Source: Phaeodactylum tricornutum CCAP 1055/1
Taxonomy: Eukaryota; Bacillariophyta; Bacillariophyceae; Surirellales; Neidiaceae
Direction of reading: 5' to 3'
DNA: 64,000 nt
Assembly (NCBI RefSeq): GCF_000150955.2
Contig: NC_011674.1
Location: forward strand, 186,001-250,000
Shown here: positions 19,333 to 29,336 of the stretch, in pieces
Layout: every line of letters begins with the position of its first letter
Numbering within the stretch: the stretch's first letter is position 1
Position numbers and translations under genes: made by a program
Notes under the pieces: model-generated
Databases searched by the model: none
The model's input: only the letters and a program-made list of their open reading frames with translations
What the model was told of the DNA's origin: nothing

Positions 19333-21098
19333 ATGATGATGTCGAAGCAGCACCATCAGCTGAAAGACATTGCCGTACCACACGACCATGACGTACTGTC
19401 AGGGAGAGGCAATTTCGTTAATTATCACGCCGGCAACGAGTTTTTCCGTGCGCTTGTCCGAAAACATAAGGTTGCATACGTTGCGTGTCCCAAGCCTCAA
19501 AAGGGCAAGTTTTCTCGCATGATTCTGGACGAAATTAGGTGCCTTAATCCCCCGGGACGATTCCTGAAGCAGGACTCTGTTTCAAAAATGTGGTACGATA
19601 TTGGGGAAAAGAAAGCTCTAGATAAAACGAGACAAGCCTTGAGAGAAGGAGCACCGGAAATCATGAAGGAGATTGGGGACGACGAGAGCAGCGAAAACCC
19701 TGCCTCGTCCCCCCTTTCTCGTGAAACCACGCCAAAGGTACGTGTTGTGCGAGACCATGCGAACAGGCCGATGACTATGGGGTTTCGCCGGATGCACACG
19801 CTTGAATGCCGATCCCTTATATAGAGGTCATTCGAGGAAGGTTCCGCTGGTTTTTGACATTATATGCCCTTCATTCACAAATATTATGCCCCTTTTTCCT
19901 TTTCTCCTTCTGACAGGTGTCTATGTCACACGATCAGGCACCACCTCCTCCGCCCCCGATGTACAACAGCACGCCTCCTATGAACAACCGATCATCCCGC
20001 TTCGGAAATGGATACGAACACTACACTCCAGCTGCCGCGCCTGCGTTGTCTGCACCTACAGGGCTTTCCCACTGCCCTACAGAAGGCACCCGTTCAACTG
20101 CGATGAGGCATCCGGGCCAAATGATGCTTCATCAACAAATGCAACACTACCAGCAAAGCAATATGAGAAACAATCTATTTTCGACGCAAACCATGGCAGG
20201 ACAGCAGGGCAATCCTCAACATACCGTATCTAGACCCTTGCCACATAACCATATGCCAACCGAAGGTTTTCATCAGCAAGAACAAGAACAAAGCCACAGA
20301 AATCATCATCTTCATATCAACACTGTACGACAAGTTACTGAATGCGGGCCGAATCTACAGGGACGCATGGGAGATAGTAGTATTCATTGCCATGAGTATT
20401 TAGCTAACGGGAGAGAAACTTTTGACAGCAAAATTTCGTTTGATGATTTCCTGGAGCCTCGGCCTATTTTTTCTGGTCATGTCCAACAGCGGCAGCAACA
20501 TCAACAGGACCAAATACAGCTGAACGAGTTTCAGCAGCGACAAGAAGAGCAGCATATTCAGCCACCACAACTTCCATTACGACCGCATCCGTTAAAAGAG
20601 ATTTATTCGAAGCTTTACGAGGAATTACCAGAAAGCCTAGGTCCTTTGCCCAACTGCAAAAGGCAAGTGCGAAAAGGTCTCGAACGAGACAATAGTGAAA
20701 AGAGTATACAAGTTGACAGTATTTTTCAGGAGATGAAGCACTCCGAATCTGCCGGACAAGTAAATGGCGGAGCTTCGGCCCAAAATTTATCTATTATGAG
20801 CTTGTCTATTGGTGATATGAATGTAACTTCAGAGCCAACAAATGCAGATAGTTTGGCGGCTATGCTGAATAGCTCACTGCGCGTGGGATCTCGGAAAACA
20901 GGTCGTCAAAGTGGTAGCGTTGGTGAAGCGAACAACTCTGACCTGGCACATGTGATGGACATGAGCGTGGCCACACTCGGTGACCGTCTTTCGGACTTTG
21001 GAGATACGAGTTTACCGCGGATGTCGGAGTCACAATCAAACATGTCTTTCGTAAACGTTTTTGAAGAAACCGAAAAGGATCTGTTTGCTGGAAGGTAG
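19333..21098 (+). CDS. DUF6824-domain protein (two exons)
   Basis: Exons are 19333-19737 and 19917-21098; the 179-nt intron begins GTACGTG and ends TCTGACAG, phase 0. The product has 528 residues. Residues ~18-115 form the DUF6824 domain, common in diatoms and of unknown function: HDVLSGRGNFVNYHAGNEFF, then GRFLKQDS and KALDKTRQALREGAPE. The rest is low complexity: a Pro run, Gln/His-rich stretches (~225-330), then SIMSLSIGDMNVT and LRVGSRKTGRQS, short Ser/Asp-flanked motifs. The composition suggests a regulatory, perhaps nuclear, protein, but no function can be assigned. The start is the first of three ATGs at 19333; an upstream GTG frame from 19261 is not used. Confidence 0.8.
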
Positions 21099-21302
21099 TT
21101 GCTATCGGGATCCAGGTTTACGATTGTGGCACTGTCCGGTCAATCGGAATTTTCACAAACATTATCGCATTAGTGGGGTGTAATTAATCGTGACTTTTTG
21201 CCTACAGAACACGTTAGTTAATTTAAACATACAAAAGTGGCTATCTAGTGATCTGTACCTTTATTCCAGCGTCAGCCATATCTCCACTGCGCGGAAGAAA
21301 TA

Positions 21303-22394
21303 TCAATTGTTGCGGAGCGAGCATGTCGCGTCTGCTGGAAACGTTTCCGTTCCATTGAGCTTGGCGAATCGTGACTTCTCTTTAGCAAATACCATATCAT
21401 CTCGTGGCCACGGCCATCCTCCAAACTGCGTTCTTTGATAGTCTTCGAAAGCTTGTTGAATTTCGGCACGCGAATTCATAACGAATGGACCATGCTGCGC
21501 TACAGGCTCATTGATGGGTCGTCCTTGCAACATCAGAAATTGTCCTGGAGTCTTAGCCGACTCGGATATTTCCAGTTGAAGGTCACGGTCGGCCTTGACA
21601 TGGATAACGACCTGTTGAGCGATTTCTCGGCCATCCACCTTGACTGCGTTCGAATCCCCTTCAATGTAGAATAGACTCCGATTAATTTCTGGACCGCCTC
21701 GAGCGACAGGTAGAGTAAGTTTGCCACCCGGTTGCAGAGTCATATGCAACACGGCCACATCGTTCCGCGGATCGCTGGCCCAGCTTGCGCTCGGAGGTGG
21801 GTTGTTGGATTTGACGCCAAAGTAGCTACCAGCCCATACCGTGACGGAGCTTTTTTCATCGTCGGAGATGTACTTAGGAACACTGTCGGCCCAAAACATG
21901 GCAAAGCCGGGATCTACCATTTTGTTTCGAGACGGTAAATTAAGCCAAATTTGGAAAAATCTCATCGGATTGTCACGGTTTTGTTCAATCAAGGGGAACA
22001 TTTCCGAGTGGACACATCCTTTCCCCGCCGTCATCCATTGGACATCACCCATACCGTATCGTCCCGCGTTGCCCACGCTGTCGGCGTGGTCGATAATGCC
22101 GTCGATCGTGGCCGTGATAGTTTCAAAGCCGCGATGCGGATGCTGCGGAAATCCCGGCACAGTTTCACCGTGGTACATACGATACGCGGCCTTTGGATCA
22201 AAGTCAGAGCCGTCGCCCATCCGCGGCGCCTCCATGTTTGCATTGCCTGGTGGGTATTGATCCTTGTGGTAGACGCAGAACAAGAAGGGATCCAGGGTCG
22301 GCATCGGGCCTGGAGGTAAAGGCTTAATACTGAGAATGGCACTTCCAATAGCAGACGTCATTTTTCTGTACTGCATGAATCTCTTTAAAAGCAT
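21303..22394 (-). CDS. Pirin-family cupin protein
   Basis: This 363-residue protein has the pirin fold of two cupin barrels. The metal site motif FPQHPHRGFETITATIDG (~83-100) and the glycine loop MGDVQWMTAGKGCVHSE (~127-143) are diagnostic. PMRFFQIWLNLP and a C-terminal QHGPFVMNSRAEIQQAF also match pirins. Pirins are Fe-binding proteins that act as transcription cofactors in animals and as quercetin dioxygenases in some bacteria; which applies here is unknown. The N terminus (MLLKRFMQYRKM) is basic and could be a weak mitochondrial signal, or Met 7 or Met 12 could be the true start. No intron is needed. Confidence 0.88.
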   Translation of the reverse strand: MLLKRFMQYRKMTSAIGSAILSIKPLPPGPMPTLDPFLFCVYHKDQYPPGNANMEAPRMGDGSDFDPKAAYRMYHGETVPGFPQHPHRGFETITATIDGIIDHADSVGNAGRYGMGDVQWMTAGKGCVHSEMFPLIEQNRDNPMRFFQIWLNLPSRNKMVDPGFAMFWADSVPKYISDDEKSSVTVWAGSYFGVKSNNPPPSASWASDPRNDVAVLHMTLQPGGKLTLPVARGGPEINRSLFYIEGDSNAVKVDGREIAQQVVIHVKADRDLQLEISESAKTPGQFLMLQGRPINEPVAQHGPFVMNSRAEIQQAFEDYQRTQFGGWPWPRDDMVFAKEKSRFAKLNGTETFPADATCSLRNN

Positions 22395-23105
22395 TCCAAA
22401 TTGGCTAAATGTGCTGATCCCTCTTGAAAAGGTGAGGGACCTCTGCTTCTTTCACAGCTGAACCGTTGTTGGGGATGCTTCGAAATGAATCCATCAAGGT
22501 TACACTAGGTTTTTGGTATGGCAGGCAGACCAACCTGTTTTTCCAAGACCTGTCCGTCGCCTCGTTGTACGCCTCACCTTGCTATTACGAGGTCGTTTTT
22601 GCGTGAACGAGTTCTGCGGAACTTAAAATTAGGTCGAGTGAGTCGATAATTCCGGACGACTGAAACTCCACTTCTGGTCCGGATTTCTCGATAATTTCTC
22701 TATTTATCTCTGTTACTCCAATGATACTGGTTTCTTAATGCGTCAGACTGTCGTCGTCAGAGTAAATGCTGAGCATTTTGAGCACTATACTCCACATGGA
22801 CTTTTTGTAATGGGAACGAGTCATTTACTGCTAAAAATCAAGTTTCTGTTTTGAGGATCTCGCTCATTCACACCTCTCCTACGATTCCTACCACATCATT
22901 GGATGACGCCAGTCATCTTCAGCCCACACAAAAGTCCACTTACTGTTAATTGAGGAACTCCACGTCTGGCGACCTGTACTACTCGAGAGAATGACGAGAG
23001 GACTCGATTTTGTTCGATCTGATTCATTCGCTCAGAATCAAAAATGCCTGGACTGTTGTTTGCTACGAATGTTGTATCGTACCTCAAGTCGTTCCACTAA
23101 TATTC
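22395..23105. other. Divergent intergenic region, pirin/epimerase
   Basis: This 711-base promoter region for two divergent genes has no ORF of note and no repeat seen. Confidence 0.4.
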
Positions 23106-24545
23106 ATGACGAAGCGATTCGAACGTCACCTCCATTTTCTACTGTTGGTGGTACTCACATTTAAATATTCATCATTGTGCGACGCATCATCCACCACAGG
23201 AGCAACACCGAAGACACAGCCAACAACGACCTCTCACAATATTCGCAGAATTCCAGCTCATCTTTTTTTCCATCTTGGAAGTGCCATCCCTTTCCATCAC
23301 AATTTGCGACTGCTTCAAACACAAAACACACCGCTCTTCACAACTACCACCATGAATATTTCCAAGCAGCTTCCACAGGACATCGACATCCCTTCTTCCA
23401 CTTCCGCAACCGACAGTGAGACGGAGTCAATCTCGACGGGCTCTTACTCCTGGGAAACTACCGACATTGTGGAACCCCACGTCGGATACAAGAAGGTCTT
23501 GGTCACGGGAGGAGCCGGTTTTATCGGCAGTCACGTTGCCGATGTGCTGTTGGAGCGCGGTGATGATGTGGTTATTATCGACGAGATGAACGACTATTAC
23601 AGCCTCGATATTAAACAAAGCAACTTGAAACTGTTACAGAGCAAGTACGGCAATGATCGTCTGAAAATCTACTTTGGCGACGTTTGCGACGAAGAGTTGG
23701 TCACAAACATTTTCGAAACCGAGCATCCTACGTGGGTCTGCCACATGGCGGCACGCGCTGGTGTCCGTCCGTCAATTCAAGATCCCTACGTCTACATTCA
23801 CTCCAATATCAAAGGAACAACGCGGCTGATGGAGTTATCGGCCAAATATGGCGTTCAGAACTTTGTCTTCGCCAGTTCATCTTCTGTGTACGGAGGTTCC
23901 AAGTCAACCTTCTTTTCCGAAGACGAAGTGGTGGACAATCCCGTTTCACCTTACGCCGCCAGTAAAAAAGCCTGCGAGCTGTTGGCGTACACGTACCATC
24001 ACTTGTACAATCTCAACACGACTGGCTTGCGATTCTTCACCGTCTATGGCCCCCGCGGTCGACCGGACATGGCGCCCTTCAAATTTATTGATCGAGTCAG
24101 TCGTGGCGTTGAAATTCAACAATTTGGTGACGGTTCGTCTTCTCGTGACTACACTTACATATCCGATATTGTCGACGGCGTGGTACGGGCAATCGACCGA
24201 CCTTACCGGTATCAAATATTCAATCTTGGTAAAGGCAGCGGCACATCTCTCCGGGAATTTATTGATCTGGTGCAAAAGCACGTGGGCCAGAAAGCCAAGA
24301 TTAAGATTCTCCCCGATCAACCAGGTGACGTACCATACACGTGTGCGGATGTCAGCAAGGCAGCTCGGTTGCTTGGCTACGAGAGCGAAGTATCTTTTGA
24401 GGATGGTATACGGCTTACGGCTGAGTGGTACAAGGATGCGTACGCACACCGCCAGCTTCAGGTGTGTCCCGAAACGCAGGCCAACGGGTTGGGTCGGGCA
24501 CCGAGTATGGTGCAATTGTTTGAAGGCGTCAGTGCTTCTACATGA
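23106..24545 (+). CDS. UDP-glucuronate 4-epimerase-like NAD-dependent epimerase
   Basis: This 479-residue protein starts at ATG 23106 with a basic-hydrophobic segment (KRFERHLHFLLLVVLTF), either a signal anchor for the Golgi/ER or a signal peptide. After a Thr/Ser/Gln-rich stalk, the short-chain dehydrogenase domain begins at ~135: VLVTGGAGFIGSHVADVLL binds NAD, MAARAGVRPSIQDP follows, FASSSSVYG carries the catalytic Ser, and PYAASKKACE has the Tyr-xxx-Lys pair (YAASK). FFTVYGPRGRPDMAPFKF is typical of UDP-glucuronate 4-epimerases (plant GAE, bacterial Cap1J/LspL types), which interconvert UDP-GlcA and UDP-GalA for cell-wall polysaccharides. UDP-glucose 4-epimerase is a less likely alternative because of the GRPDMA motif. 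The membrane anchor plus lumen-type catalysis agrees with plant GAE topology. Confidence 0.85.
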   Translation: MTKRFERHLHFLLLVVLTFKYSSLCDASSTTGATPKTQPTTTSHNIRRIPAHLFFHLGSAIPFHHNLRLLQTQNTPLFTTTTMNISKQLPQDIDIPSSTSATDSETESISTGSYSWETTDIVEPHVGYKKVLVTGGAGFIGSHVADVLLERGDDVVIIDEMNDYYSLDIKQSNLKLLQSKYGNDRLKIYFGDVCDEELVTNIFETEHPTWVCHMAARAGVRPSIQDPYVYIHSNIKGTTRLMELSAKYGVQNFVFASSSSVYGGSKSTFFSEDEVVDNPVSPYAASKKACELLAYTYHHLYNLNTTGLRFFTVYGPRGRPDMAPFKFIDRVSRGVEIQQFGDGSSSRDYTYISDIVDGVVRAIDRPYRYQIFNLGKGSGTSLREFIDLVQKHVGQKAKIKILPDQPGDVPYTCADVSKAARLLGYESEVSFEDGIRLTAEWYKDAYAHRQLQVCPETQANGLGRAPSMVQLFEGVSAST

Positions 24546-24987
24546 GATTGTGCAGGCGACGACGCAATCAATCATTGTAAATAATGTTTTTAGCCATTTT
24601 GAATAAACTGCTAGGATCCGGCTATTTGTTTTTACATTAATAGTTTTAACGATGTCTACCGATCTATCATATCGACAATTCCCTTCAGCCTTCCACTGAC
24701 ATTTCAATATCAACGAGAACAACACACAGTCGCGAGATATAAAGCTATGTCACATACCTGTGTCTTCATCATATATGTGATATCGGGTCCTTGTCGTCGT
24801 TTTATCTTATTTGGGAACACAAACCAACAGTAAGGTCACAAAATTTGGCTTATGAAATACGCCACCACTTTGACGGAAGGCAACGCTTTACCTGTTAGTT
24901 GCCAATGAATAAGAAGACAGAGCGTTCTTCATTCTGCATACAAGAAACCGACAAGATCTTTAACTAAAGTACTTTGGCGAGTGAAAA
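24546..24987. other. Intergenic region
   Basis: This 442-base spacer between two plus-strand genes holds the 3' UTR of the epimerase and the promoter of the TatD-like gene. Nothing else seen. Confidence 0.4.
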
Positions 24988-25945
24988 ATGCTGCTACCCT
25001 TCGATGCGCACAATCATATCCACATGGGACCGACACCGCCAATCCAGGCTCTGCTGTCTACTTCTGCGTCGGGACCGAGCGATCGTGCGTCAGTGGCTCT
25101 GAGCGGCATGGCCATCATGTCGACTCATCCCAAAGATTTTGAACGGGTTCGGGATCTTTCACATGATTTGAAGTTACACCAACCCGACGATTTGAAAATT
25201 GTGCCCTGTTTCGGCGTTCACCCGTGGTGGGTGTCAGAATTGACGCAAGAGGATTGGCAAGAAGACTCCGCTCGTGATGCACTACCACGATGGCTAGTGG
25301 AGGTAGAAGACATGCTAGTCACTTACCCGCATTCAATCGTGGGTGAAATCGGACTGGATGGCTTTCATTTTGATAGGGCGACAGGAGGGTTGAAGGCACC
25401 TATGGCAAAGCAAGTCGAAGTTTTTCGTTTACAAATGGAACTCGCCGCCAAGCATCAGCGACCCGTGAGTATCCATACTGTGCAATGCTTTGGAGTACTT
25501 ATGGATACTTTGTCGATTATAAAAAAATCCACGGTAAAGCTCCCACCGAAAATGTATTTTCATGCGTTTGGAGGAAAGCAAGGCACGATTGATCAGCTGT
25601 TGGCTCTTTGTGGGAGAGAACCGGGAAAGGTCTACTTTGGCTTTGCCCCAGTCATCAGTAAGTGTGATAAATCATTTGGCTTCTCCCTATTTTTTCACCG
25701 TACCAGTATACCTAACTTTTTGCGCTGGTACAAACGAAGATTTCCGATCGCCAAAAACGGCCGATGTTGTACGGAAGGTTGGCCTTGACCGTTTAGTGCT
25801 GGAGTCTGACCATGAGGATGCTCAGTTCGTGCCCAAAAGCATTGAAGACTGCGTCGACTTCTTAGCTAGCTCACTGGACGTCGGAGAGGAGGAAGTTATT
25901 CAGCAGACAACACGGAACGCGTTTTCCTTTTATGGTTTGGATTAA
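24988..25945 (+). CDS. TatD-family metal-dependent hydrolase (two exons)
   Basis: Exons are 24988-25657 and 25740-25945. The 82-nt intron begins GTAAGTG and ends AACGAAG; joining gives FAPVIN-FRSPKTADVVRKVG, a recognisable family segment, which fixes the acceptor. The protein has 291 residues. Metal ligands of the amidohydrolase/TatD barrel are visible: FDAHNHIH at the N terminus, the Glu in IVGEIGLDG, His in VSIHTVQ and YFHAFGG, and the final Asp in LVLESDHED. It resembles the fungal Cut9-interacting Scn1 type. TatD proteins are 3'-5' DNases or related hydrolases; the substrate here is unknown. It converges on Pus10 with about 98 bases between stops. Confidence 0.83.
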
Positions 25946-26043
25946 ACGTAAGTTTCCGTATCCAGCTCCAAACGTTTTCACAAAAAGCAACTAGCAGGAC
26001 TCAAGAGGGACATTGAACCTATGTTTCTGGCTAGTAAGTGCAT

Positions 26044-27833
26044 TTACGATGTTTGAATGCCCTCGCAATCCAGTTCCAAAATATCTGTCTTGCATTTCAA
26101 AAGCGCTGATACTGACGGGACTGTTCGGCCAAGGTCGCCGTGCACAAACTCCTTCACGTCTGCAGAACAGAAAATGTACGATTGGTGAGAAGATTCCAGA
26201 AAACAAGGCTACGCGCTTTCTCAAACGACTCACATGTACCGGCATCCGTACTTATATGAAGTCGAAAATAGTGGTCGTCGATTCGATGAGCCTGGGCGGA
26301 AAGAACATGACGGACGCGAATCATGTTGGAACGGCGATGCAAAACACGGATGGGGGTACGTTGCTTGAGTTGTAGCGGGAATGTCCCCAAAAGCTTCTTG
26401 AGATCCTCGTCTTCTTTTGGTAATGGGGTGGCGCTCCAACATAGGCAGCCATAGAACTTTACTTTGTCTTCCGTCTCGGCCTGCAAATTTTTAAACGAGG
26501 ATGCGGGAGCGAAAGAGAAATCGCGAGAGATCGAGGTCATGTCATTGCGGCCGTAGCATCGAGGAAGAGTCATATTCTCGTTAACACTTGTGGTTTTGTT
26601 GACGTTGTCGACTATGCGCAGTAGGTCCGTCACGCTGGGCAGTCGCAACGCGTCAATTACTTCGCAGACAAAAGGGCGCCCCGAAGCGAGCCGGTTAGAG
26701 GTGTCCGAAGCATTAGCCTCCGGAAGTAGCATTCGGACATCCATATCCTCCCGCCCCGAAGCATGAAATTTACACATACCAAAGACGACGTTTTCGGGTA
26801 GGGAAGGATCCTTATTGTGACACGATATTCCCCCGCTGTACCGTGAGACAACCGGCACGATTTGCTCCTCGACCGATGTCACTCCCAATTTCCGTCGCTT
26901 CCCCTCATCCACGACGAAGAACGGCGTTTGGGAAACATCCCGACGCAACTTGGTGTAGAGTCCACGCAAGTAAAATGGTCGTCGCCAAACGGCCACGTGA
27001 AAGTCAAAGCCAGAGGCGTGCTCGGACATTGCTTTCGTCTGTTCGAGGATACTTCGATCGGCTTCCTCGGAAATTAAGTCTAAATTGCTGTTGAATGCCT
27101 GATTCAAGGACCAAACGGTAATTCCCTGCTTTTTCATTCTTTCTTCGAGACTTTTTCGCGGATCGCCTCCTTGTTGTGTTTCGGAAACGTCCAGATGGCG
27201 ATGGTGCCTACGTCGTTTGCTGGTACCACCACCGGAAAACAAATGGGTAGGTCGATGCAATGTGGAATGGGGAACGGCAATGACATACACACTCAAGTAG
27301 CCCTGTTCCTCGTCCTGTACATATTGTGGGTAGTGGGAACCCGATGTTGAATTCGATTGTACCAGGCCTTGAACGCAGTTGGATACGAGTGCCCGGGCTC
27401 GCGTTTTGAAAGTCTGTCCCAGTGCGAGAATCGAGTCATTGTTGTTGTTGCCGGACAATACGGGATTCCACCAACGTTGCAATGCTCCGTAGCGATACAG
27501 TAAATCCCCGGGCAGGATGAGGGTGGGTTGGTCCGTCTCTTGGCTGAAGCGGTTCTCGCACGGTGATCCGTACGGCTTCAACGCTTGTCGCACCGATGCC
27601 TCTAGCTGGTTCGCAAACTCGGGGGAGGAAAGGCCGAGGCACACGGGACAAGGAGATTGGATCGTTGCGGGTGCCAGACGATTGGCCGGGGAGAGTGTGG
27701 ATGGGTCCTCCCGAGGACATTTGTTGGTGGATAGCCTTGGGCGACACTCGTCGCAGAGTGAGTGCCGTACGTGCGTCCAAACGTCCCTCTCAGGATTCGA
27801 CGACTGCTGGTCGGGCTCCGTTGGGGCGATCAT
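26044..27833 (-). CDS. PUS10: tRNA pseudouridine synthase Pus10 (two exons)
   Basis: Exon 1 is 26234-27833 and exon 2 is 26044-26159; the 74-nt intron starts GTGAGT and ends TTCTGCAG. Joining restores the conserved C terminus DAGT-YVKEFVHGDLGRT, absent from exon 1 alone. The product has 571 residues. Pus10 makes pseudouridine 54/55 in tRNA (archaea, some eukaryotes) and has a miRNA-processing role in animals. Two CxxC pairs near the N terminus (CDEC, CPVC) form the zinc site. The catalytic motif is SGREDMDVRML (~363; the second Asp is the catalytic one), followed by an insertion and then SGRPFVCEVIDA. Other matches are YGCLCWSATPLP and IRVLHRRSNMIRVRHV, typical of the active-site barrel. It starts at ATG 27833. 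Confidence 0.9.
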
Positions 27834-28460
27834 GTGGACGCGATGTTATTCTCTGGTGTTGCTTTTGGACCGAGTGCTGTTGGACTTTAGGATGACGAAC
27901 CATTCCGACAAGACGAAGGACTGATGGTTTCGCCGGTGGAGACCGTTTGTGTGAGAAGAGCCCGATATTTGCGACATCGGCACGGGTAGTGCTTGGTAGA
28001 CGTCGGACGGACGAGAGAGCGTCAGAAAAATGAGTCGCTCTGTCTCTCTACTACCTAGCTAGCTAGCTAGCTAGCTATACAGGCCCCACTCTTAAGAGGT
28101 AGTTCTAGCTATCTCGAGATACGGGTAGTTTTACGCTAGCGGCCAAACCGACACGAACCCCCGTCCAGCAATACCCGGGCCTGACTGGACTTCCAGTCAC
28201 ACAGGTCAACGCGCAAACCGTACCGACAATAACATTTCATCCTTCCGTACACTCATATTTGCAATTCATGAGAGTTTCTGTCGAGTGTCTACACTCTCTT
28301 CTCACGGTCAACAATTCTCCAACCCAAGGTGTCTAATTCGGACTTCGACTTTGTAGAACACATTGGTGCATCCTTACGGAGCTCACATTCCTGCTCCAGC
28401 GAGTCAATCACATCCCACCTTTACACCACGGCCAACGTTGCAATCTCGTCCGTCCCAATC
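27834..28460. other. Divergent intergenic region with (CTAG)n tract
   Basis: This region holds the promoters of Pus10 (minus) and the small membrane-protein gene (plus). A self-complementary CTAG repeat lies at 28055-28076. No gene is seen. Confidence 0.45.
28055..28076. repeat. (CTAG)n microsatellite
   Basis: About five and a half perfect copies of the palindromic tetramer CTAG lie in the Pus10 upstream region. The tract can fold on itself and may vary in length between alleles. Confidence 0.8.
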
Positions 28461-29021
28461 ATGCACTTACCGTCCACCCGCCTTTCCGTGCTGCTCTTAT
28501 TCGCGATTCTAGGGGACACAATCACGTCGGGATTGGTCCCTTGGCGGAGCAACCTCCAACGCCGTCCGACGGTGGCCGATCCGTGGGTTCCGCATTCGCC
28601 CGTTTCCCGAACCACCCCCCTCGGGAGCAGTCGCCAACCCCGTCGCAATTTGCAAAAACGCCGACGCCGCGGACAATCCTCGTCGTCCGAATCGTCGTCG
28701 GGCAATACGAAAGCAGACGACGACGACCAATTCTGGAATCAAGCCGAATTTCGTCCGCTCTTGGCGGATCGTCAGAAGGAACAGGGCGAGGACTACTGGA
28801 TGGACGAGGAAGAATTCGCGCGGGAGCGGGAACGGAAGGCGGCGATGCGTGCTCGGGAACCGGGGCAAGTGTCCGACGAAAAACTCTGGGGGGAGGTACT
28901 GTCGCCCTACAAACAGAACTGGATCGGATTCTTTACCGTTTTTATCATTGTGCTGGTGACGATTGTCACGCAGTTTCCGGAACTTTTGAATTATCCGGTA
29001 ATATCCATTCCGGATCTGTAA
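28461..29021 (+). CDS. Small membrane protein of unknown function
   Basis: This 186-residue protein is not recognised. From ATG 28461 it starts MHLPSTRLSVLLLFAILGD, a likely signal peptide or anchor. A basic region follows (RRNLQKRRRRGQSSSSESS), then an acidic one (DEEEFARERERKAAM), and a single membrane helix near the C terminus (WIGFFTVFIIVLVTIVTQF). No Cys pairs or catalytic motif are seen. The frame opens upstream at a GTG (28329), but the first ATG is at 28461. The N terminus could be the first half of a bipartite plastid signal, but no ASAF-type Phe is present, so ER or another endomembrane is as likely. The coding frame is distinct from its shadows by its charged-then-hydrophobic design. 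Confidence 0.6.
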   Translation: MHLPSTRLSVLLLFAILGDTITSGLVPWRSNLQRRPTVADPWVPHSPVSRTTPLGSSRQPRRNLQKRRRRGQSSSSESSSGNTKADDDDQFWNQAEFRPLLADRQKEQGEDYWMDEEEFARERERKAAMRAREPGQVSDEKLWGEVLSPYKQNWIGFFTVFIIVLVTIVTQFPELLNYPVISIPDL

Positions 29022-29336
29022 AGAGGCGGTTTAGATCCACGTCGAGCAAGCCGGTGTTGGGTACAGGAATCGCGTGTCGATGCCTGCGCCTGTACTAAGT
29101 GATACGGAGACCCAAGTCAATTGCAATTTGATGCCACCCGAAAGCGGGCTAGGTATACTATGCATTACGCTTAGGAGAATGGATCAACGTGGTTTAGTAA
29201 AATAAAAATGATACTAATAATACTCAAGCACAGTTCTTTTATAAAAGAGTACGCAATACGGAAATGCACAGATAGGTAGGCATGTATGTGTATATACGAA
29301 AGGGCAACGAATGCTAAAAACGTTGCCAGACTTTCT
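29022..29336. other. Convergent 3' intergenic region
   Basis: This 315-base, AT-rich spacer between converging genes probably holds both 3' UTRs. Nothing else seen. Confidence 0.4.
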
